DNA of 9,201 bases, from the NCBI GenBank assembly GCA_050942695.1, contig JBMNNU010000124.1, positions 1 through 9,201 on the forward strand, given 5' to 3'. The notes beneath the pieces were generated by a model, which was not told the origin of the DNA, did not search any database, and saw only the letters and a list, made by a program, of their open reading frames with translations. The DNA comes from JBMNNU01 sp050942695 (GTDB lineage: Bacteria > Chloroflexota > UBA6077). This document shows, piece after piece, positions 7,601 to 9,201 of this stretch (position 1 is the stretch's first letter; each line of letters starts with the position of its first letter). The position numbers were made by a program, and so were the translations under genes.

Positions 7601-9156
7601 GGAGCACGCTCGGTGTGATAGGAGATATCGAAGTTGGTCAGCTTTGGAATGCCGTTCATCATAAGAATATGCTCGGGCTTGACCGCCCGATGGATTATCC
7701 CTGCCTGGTGCGCAGCCGCGAGCGCTGACGCGATCCCTCGACAGATCGTCAGCGCCTCATCGACAGGAAAGGCTCCTTTACGATTGTCGATCATGTCTTT
7801 CAGCGTTCCAGCCTCAGACCAATCTGATATCTCAATGACGTCCCCGTTCTCGTTGGGCACCACATTGACTCTGTGTATGTTCGGGTGCTCACCGATACTA
7901 CACACGCTCTCGATGGTGTTGTTCGCCTTACGGCGAGCGCGTTGGCGATCGAGGGGGGAAGCCAAGTCTGGCATTAGGAAGACGCGGAAACGGCTGAGCC
8001 CCCTAACGCGCCCGTTGAGGGGGCGGGCCACAAGCTCGATGCATTCGGGTCGCTGGGATAGATACTTGACTGTCTCGTATCCCGGGATGCTGTACTGCTT
8101 CTGATCTAGGCGTTTGCCGATCGATCGCAAGAAGGTGGCTACCGCTTCCACCTGGGTATCGCTCAACACTTCCGCCTCGGCGGCGGTATCTCTCTTCCTG
8201 AAGAACGCAATGAAGTCGTCAGTGGAGCCAAAAATGAGATCGCCTCTCCCTTCAAGCTCGGCCGCAGCAGCTAGGGGAGAGTCGGCCCCCTCCACCACCG
8301 CCTCAGGATTCGTCAGGACGACAATTGACCTCACCCAGATGTTGGGATAGACACGGAACTGATGTTGGTACATGCCTTTCAAGAGCTGGCATTTGTACTT
8401 GTTGGAGAGATGTGGATCCTCTCGGTAAACGTACTGGTTGATCACCCAATTGCGTGGGAGCACGCGAATATGCCCCGACCAATGCTTCAACTCCACGACA
8501 TAAAGGCCCGAGTGCCCTACCAGTATCAGATCACATTCGTAGTATCCTCTGGTCTGATCATCATAGAGCTGGACGTTCGAGACTAGCCTACCCGTCGGGC
8601 TTATCCCCGTCTCTATTTGTCTTATGGCGATCTCTTCATGTTGGAAGGGAGCTGGAGCCCTATAGTCAGCTTTGTACCTAGTCTGGTCTTCAGAGATCAC
8701 AGACTCGGCATTCGAAGACAGACGCTCCTGCAGAATTGTCAGTATTCGCCCCTTTATGATGTCGCATGTATGAGGTTCTCTTAGCAGCTCAAATATGGCA
8801 TCGTCGAAATAGCCGTACTCGATGTGATCAGTTATCTCCTTGGGGCCTCCTATTGTAGATAGCTTCGAGAGAACATCCTCAGAATCAGGCTTGGCCTTGA
8901 GATGCCAGAAGCCAGATGTTGAAAGGTGAAAGAAAGGGGTCCATGGACGATTACTATCATCTGGTCGATGATAACGATTAAACTGAGCGGTAAATACATC
9001 TCTAAATGTCTGATCGAAGACGAATCTATTATCGTTTGCTTGTCCAGTTTGAATCTGCTCAATCAGTGTCAGAAGGAGCAGATATTTGTGAGGCTTGAAA
9101 CCAATACCCTGCGGGGAAAGCTTCTCGATCTGTGACAGCAGCTCATCTAGTTTCAT
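4615..9156 (-). CDS. Multidomain defence sensor/effector: SBD-like head, NERD, pseudokinase, Ser/Thr kinase and DptF-like P-loop ATPase (candidate MADS protein kinase, MAD6-like)
   Basis: This 1513-residue protein probably senses foreign or modified DNA and signals by phosphorylation. Seen, numbering from the ATG at 9156: residues 1-100 resemble ScoMcrA-type sulfur-binding heads (PHKYLLLL 22-29, FFHL...GFWHL 75-86). Residues ~170-285 are a NERD domain (E207, D209, E222 and K224 in VVELKHW). Residues ~355-640 are a degenerate kinase (HRAVKPEH at 489-496; NFD at 508-510 in place of DFG). Residues ~653-904 are an intact kinase (GEGSEAQVY loop, K682, HGDVKPDN 779-786, DFS 799-801). Residues 905-948 are a polar linker. 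Residues ~950-1513 are a P-loop ATPase (GNAGDGKTT 1009-1017; Cys cluster 1149-1159) of about DptF length. The ATG at 9156 is preferred over one at 9201 because GAGGA lies 4 nt upstream. The stop overlaps the next gene. The protein is expected to be cytosolic; I see no signal peptide or membrane segment. Domain calls are fairly sure; the MADS assignment is inferred. BREX PglW is a less fitting alternative. Confidence 0.85.
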   Translation of the reverse strand: MKLDELLSQIEKLSPQGIGFKPHKYLLLLTLIEQIQTGQANDNRFVFDQTFRDVFTAQFNRYHRPDDSNRPWTPFFHLSTSGFWHLKAKPDSEDVLSKLSTIGGPKEITDHIEYGYFDDAIFELLREPHTCDIIKGRILTILQERLSSNAESVISEDQTRYKADYRAPAPFQHEEIAIRQIETGISPTGRLVSNVQLYDDQTRGYYECDLILVGHSGLYVVELKHWSGHIRVLPRNWVINQYVYREDPHLSNKYKCQLLKGMYQHQFRVYPNIWVRSIVVLTNPEAVVEGADSPLAAAAELEGRGDLIFGSTDDFIAFFRKRDTAAEAEVLSDTQVEAVATFLRSIGKRLDQKQYSIPGYETVKYLSQRPECIELVARPLNGRVRGLSRFRVFLMPDLASPLDRQRARRKANNTIESVCSIGEHPNIHRVNVVPNENGDVIEISDWSEAGTLKDMIDNRKGAFPVDEALTICRGIASALAAAHQAGIIHRAVKPEHILMMNGIPKLTNFDISYHTERAPGEPTVLPNAGGLKDDGYTAPELLDWKDIDEGTDLFSLGVIAYQLLTGEKPFSAVRKLTAQGGRLTDSQLRKLSEKGVPDMAIAAIRDAVVSDWAARLKDAHAMEESFRTENVTAEYGSARVVNPRLEPGAQHDLFEIEELVGEGSEAQVYRARTHRQELVAIKLFHREVPRERIFAEETFAESLRSDHVVHLDGRMGHWNNDRYFLVMEYVEGETLRKKIERGERPDSDAFRRVVLGMMDALKAFHQRRNEEGELSPLVHGDVKPDNILIRRDGEPLLIDFSVTGSPRIDEFQGTAGYVPPDRILGTEMQFAPDGDLFALGVTLWEWVYGRRPYESPAIGDVPVRPKDISTELPNEWLDWLDRAVGTKEDVRFGSVEEMHAGFLGRGREKVETQKLPMGTTDGKHTVPDSRKDTVDAVHKDTEPAPDIGHLNPFVAYLNTLTSASAGNDAAIAEAHISNPYFQSIHVPNPLTETVLERLVEQRGSMILTGNAGDGKTTIAAEVHERLAKKPMEPSPIVEIPESGVVIVKDMSELPESQRTEVLEKAAAGNQTYLIVSNTGTLLKAARGTRIGATEPHQVQSDLLRALEADDAVPVLGERFLLLNVGRTDSIDTALAVFEKMLNDQNWEACNSCPVTTPCHIYTNVRLIQANPEMVLRRIELIYRRLYEYGVRLTMRQMVGHLAYALTGGKGCSQVRRLGEVALEAARVSFLFSNRFFGDDGQAQLPEADQLLPVRRMRDAGFGVMLEPLFERGAWSNNADALPLTGEALGLARKLRGDGEIVGPEERAQIRRLVYFFAPLMDEARKQYIATFLQSPTLLEYLRITRQDRHLSARDEAKWRDRVLQVLQEHFTGVKLPEDYGDGISRIYLTLNRRSSASSTQMVLAELPTDDFKVCLKRGHRSVPGSSERLVLRWKDEQLALDLPFLDYVARRYQGEVAARLSAFYLDRLERFRAALLENQQGGDASSLRLLRLGPDRRLTPTRIIFSRSRLEVL
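4623..4627 (-). promoter_or_regulatory. Ribosome binding site deciding the start of the 556-aa gene
   Basis: A strong GGAGG lies inside the last codons of the upstream gene, 7 nt before ATG 4615-4613 and only 4 nt before GTG 4618-4616. The spacing favours the ATG. The stop TGA of the upstream gene (4617-4615) is interleaved with both candidates, so terminating ribosomes can reinitiate here. Confidence 0.65.
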
Positions 9157-9201
9157 ACGATCCTCACAATTAATCAAATTGTGCGCACGCCCACAGCCCA
9201 T
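9157..9201 (-). other. Leader at the window edge, possibly holding the 3' end of an upstream gene
   Basis: These 45 bases before the kinase gene contain minus-strand stop codons in both other frames: TGA at 9176-9174 (preceded by codons for WAVGVRTI) and TAA at 9172-9170 (preceded by GLWACAQFD). Either could end an upstream operon gene 13-17 nt before the start at 9156. The stretch is too short to identify a protein. I see no convincing promoter within it. Confidence 0.25.
9161..9165 (-). promoter_or_regulatory. Ribosome binding site of the kinase/ATPase gene
   Basis: GAGGA on the minus strand lies 4 nt before the ATG at 9156-9154. This site decides the start: the alternative in-frame ATG at 9201 would add 15 residues (starting MGCGRAH) that look unlike the conserved MKLDELL beginning of the DNA-binding head, and its own upstream region is outside the window. 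Confidence 0.6.

Noticed and set aside
4615..9156. BREX type 2 PglW
   Set aside because: The NERD-plus-kinase pairing is shared, but the SBD-like head, the DptF-like ATPase C-terminus and the two downstream genes do not match the pglX/pglY/pglZ/brxD context. It remains a secondary possibility because the upstream flank is unseen.
1..9201. CRISPR arrays, tRNAs, insertion sequences, attachment sites and terminators
   Set aside because: I saw no regular direct repeats, cloverleaf sequence, terminal inverted repeats or GC hairpin followed by a T-run; coding density leaves essentially no intergenic space.

Overview
The window is almost completely filled by three large, co-directional genes on the minus strand. 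They are read from the right edge towards the left edge and are packed with 1-4 nt overlaps, so they look like one translationally coupled operon. There are no RNA genes, insertion sequences, CRISPR arrays, terminators or intergenic gaps. GC content is moderately high over most of the window and clearly lower in the last ~300 bases. That suggests a GC-moderate bacterium, perhaps a proteobacterium, carrying an accessory (defence-island type) locus; I cannot name the organism.

Layout in transcription order. (1) 9156-4615: a 1513-residue multidomain protein. In order it has an N-terminal DNA-binding head resembling the sulfur-binding domain of ScoMcrA-type enzymes, a NERD nuclease-related domain, a degenerate protein kinase, an intact Ser/Thr protein kinase, a polar linker, and a C-terminal P-loop ATPase with a Cys cluster that resembles DptF/DndF. 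(2) 4615-2945: a 556-residue protein with no catalytic motif that I recognise; its position and C-terminus recall DptG/DndG. (3) 2948 to beyond base 1: the first 982 residues of a very large protein that resembles the N-terminal part of DptH/DndH-type restriction ATPases. Its expected P-loop domain would lie beyond the left edge.

Interpretation (inference): this is the sensing and effector half of a multi-gene anti-phage restriction system. A kinase/NERD/DNA-head sensor is fused to an F-type ATPase and followed by G-like and H-like partners. Two known relatives fit. One is the MADS defence system (methylation-associated defence system), whose MAD6 kinase, MAD7 and MAD8 ATP-binding proteins would correspond in order and size as I remember them. 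The other is the phosphorothioate-dependent DptFGH/DndFGH restriction module. Genes upstream of base 9201 would decide between them: methyltransferase and specificity subunits, or dnd/ssp genes. The combined domain architecture of gene 1 is the most remarkable thing in the window.
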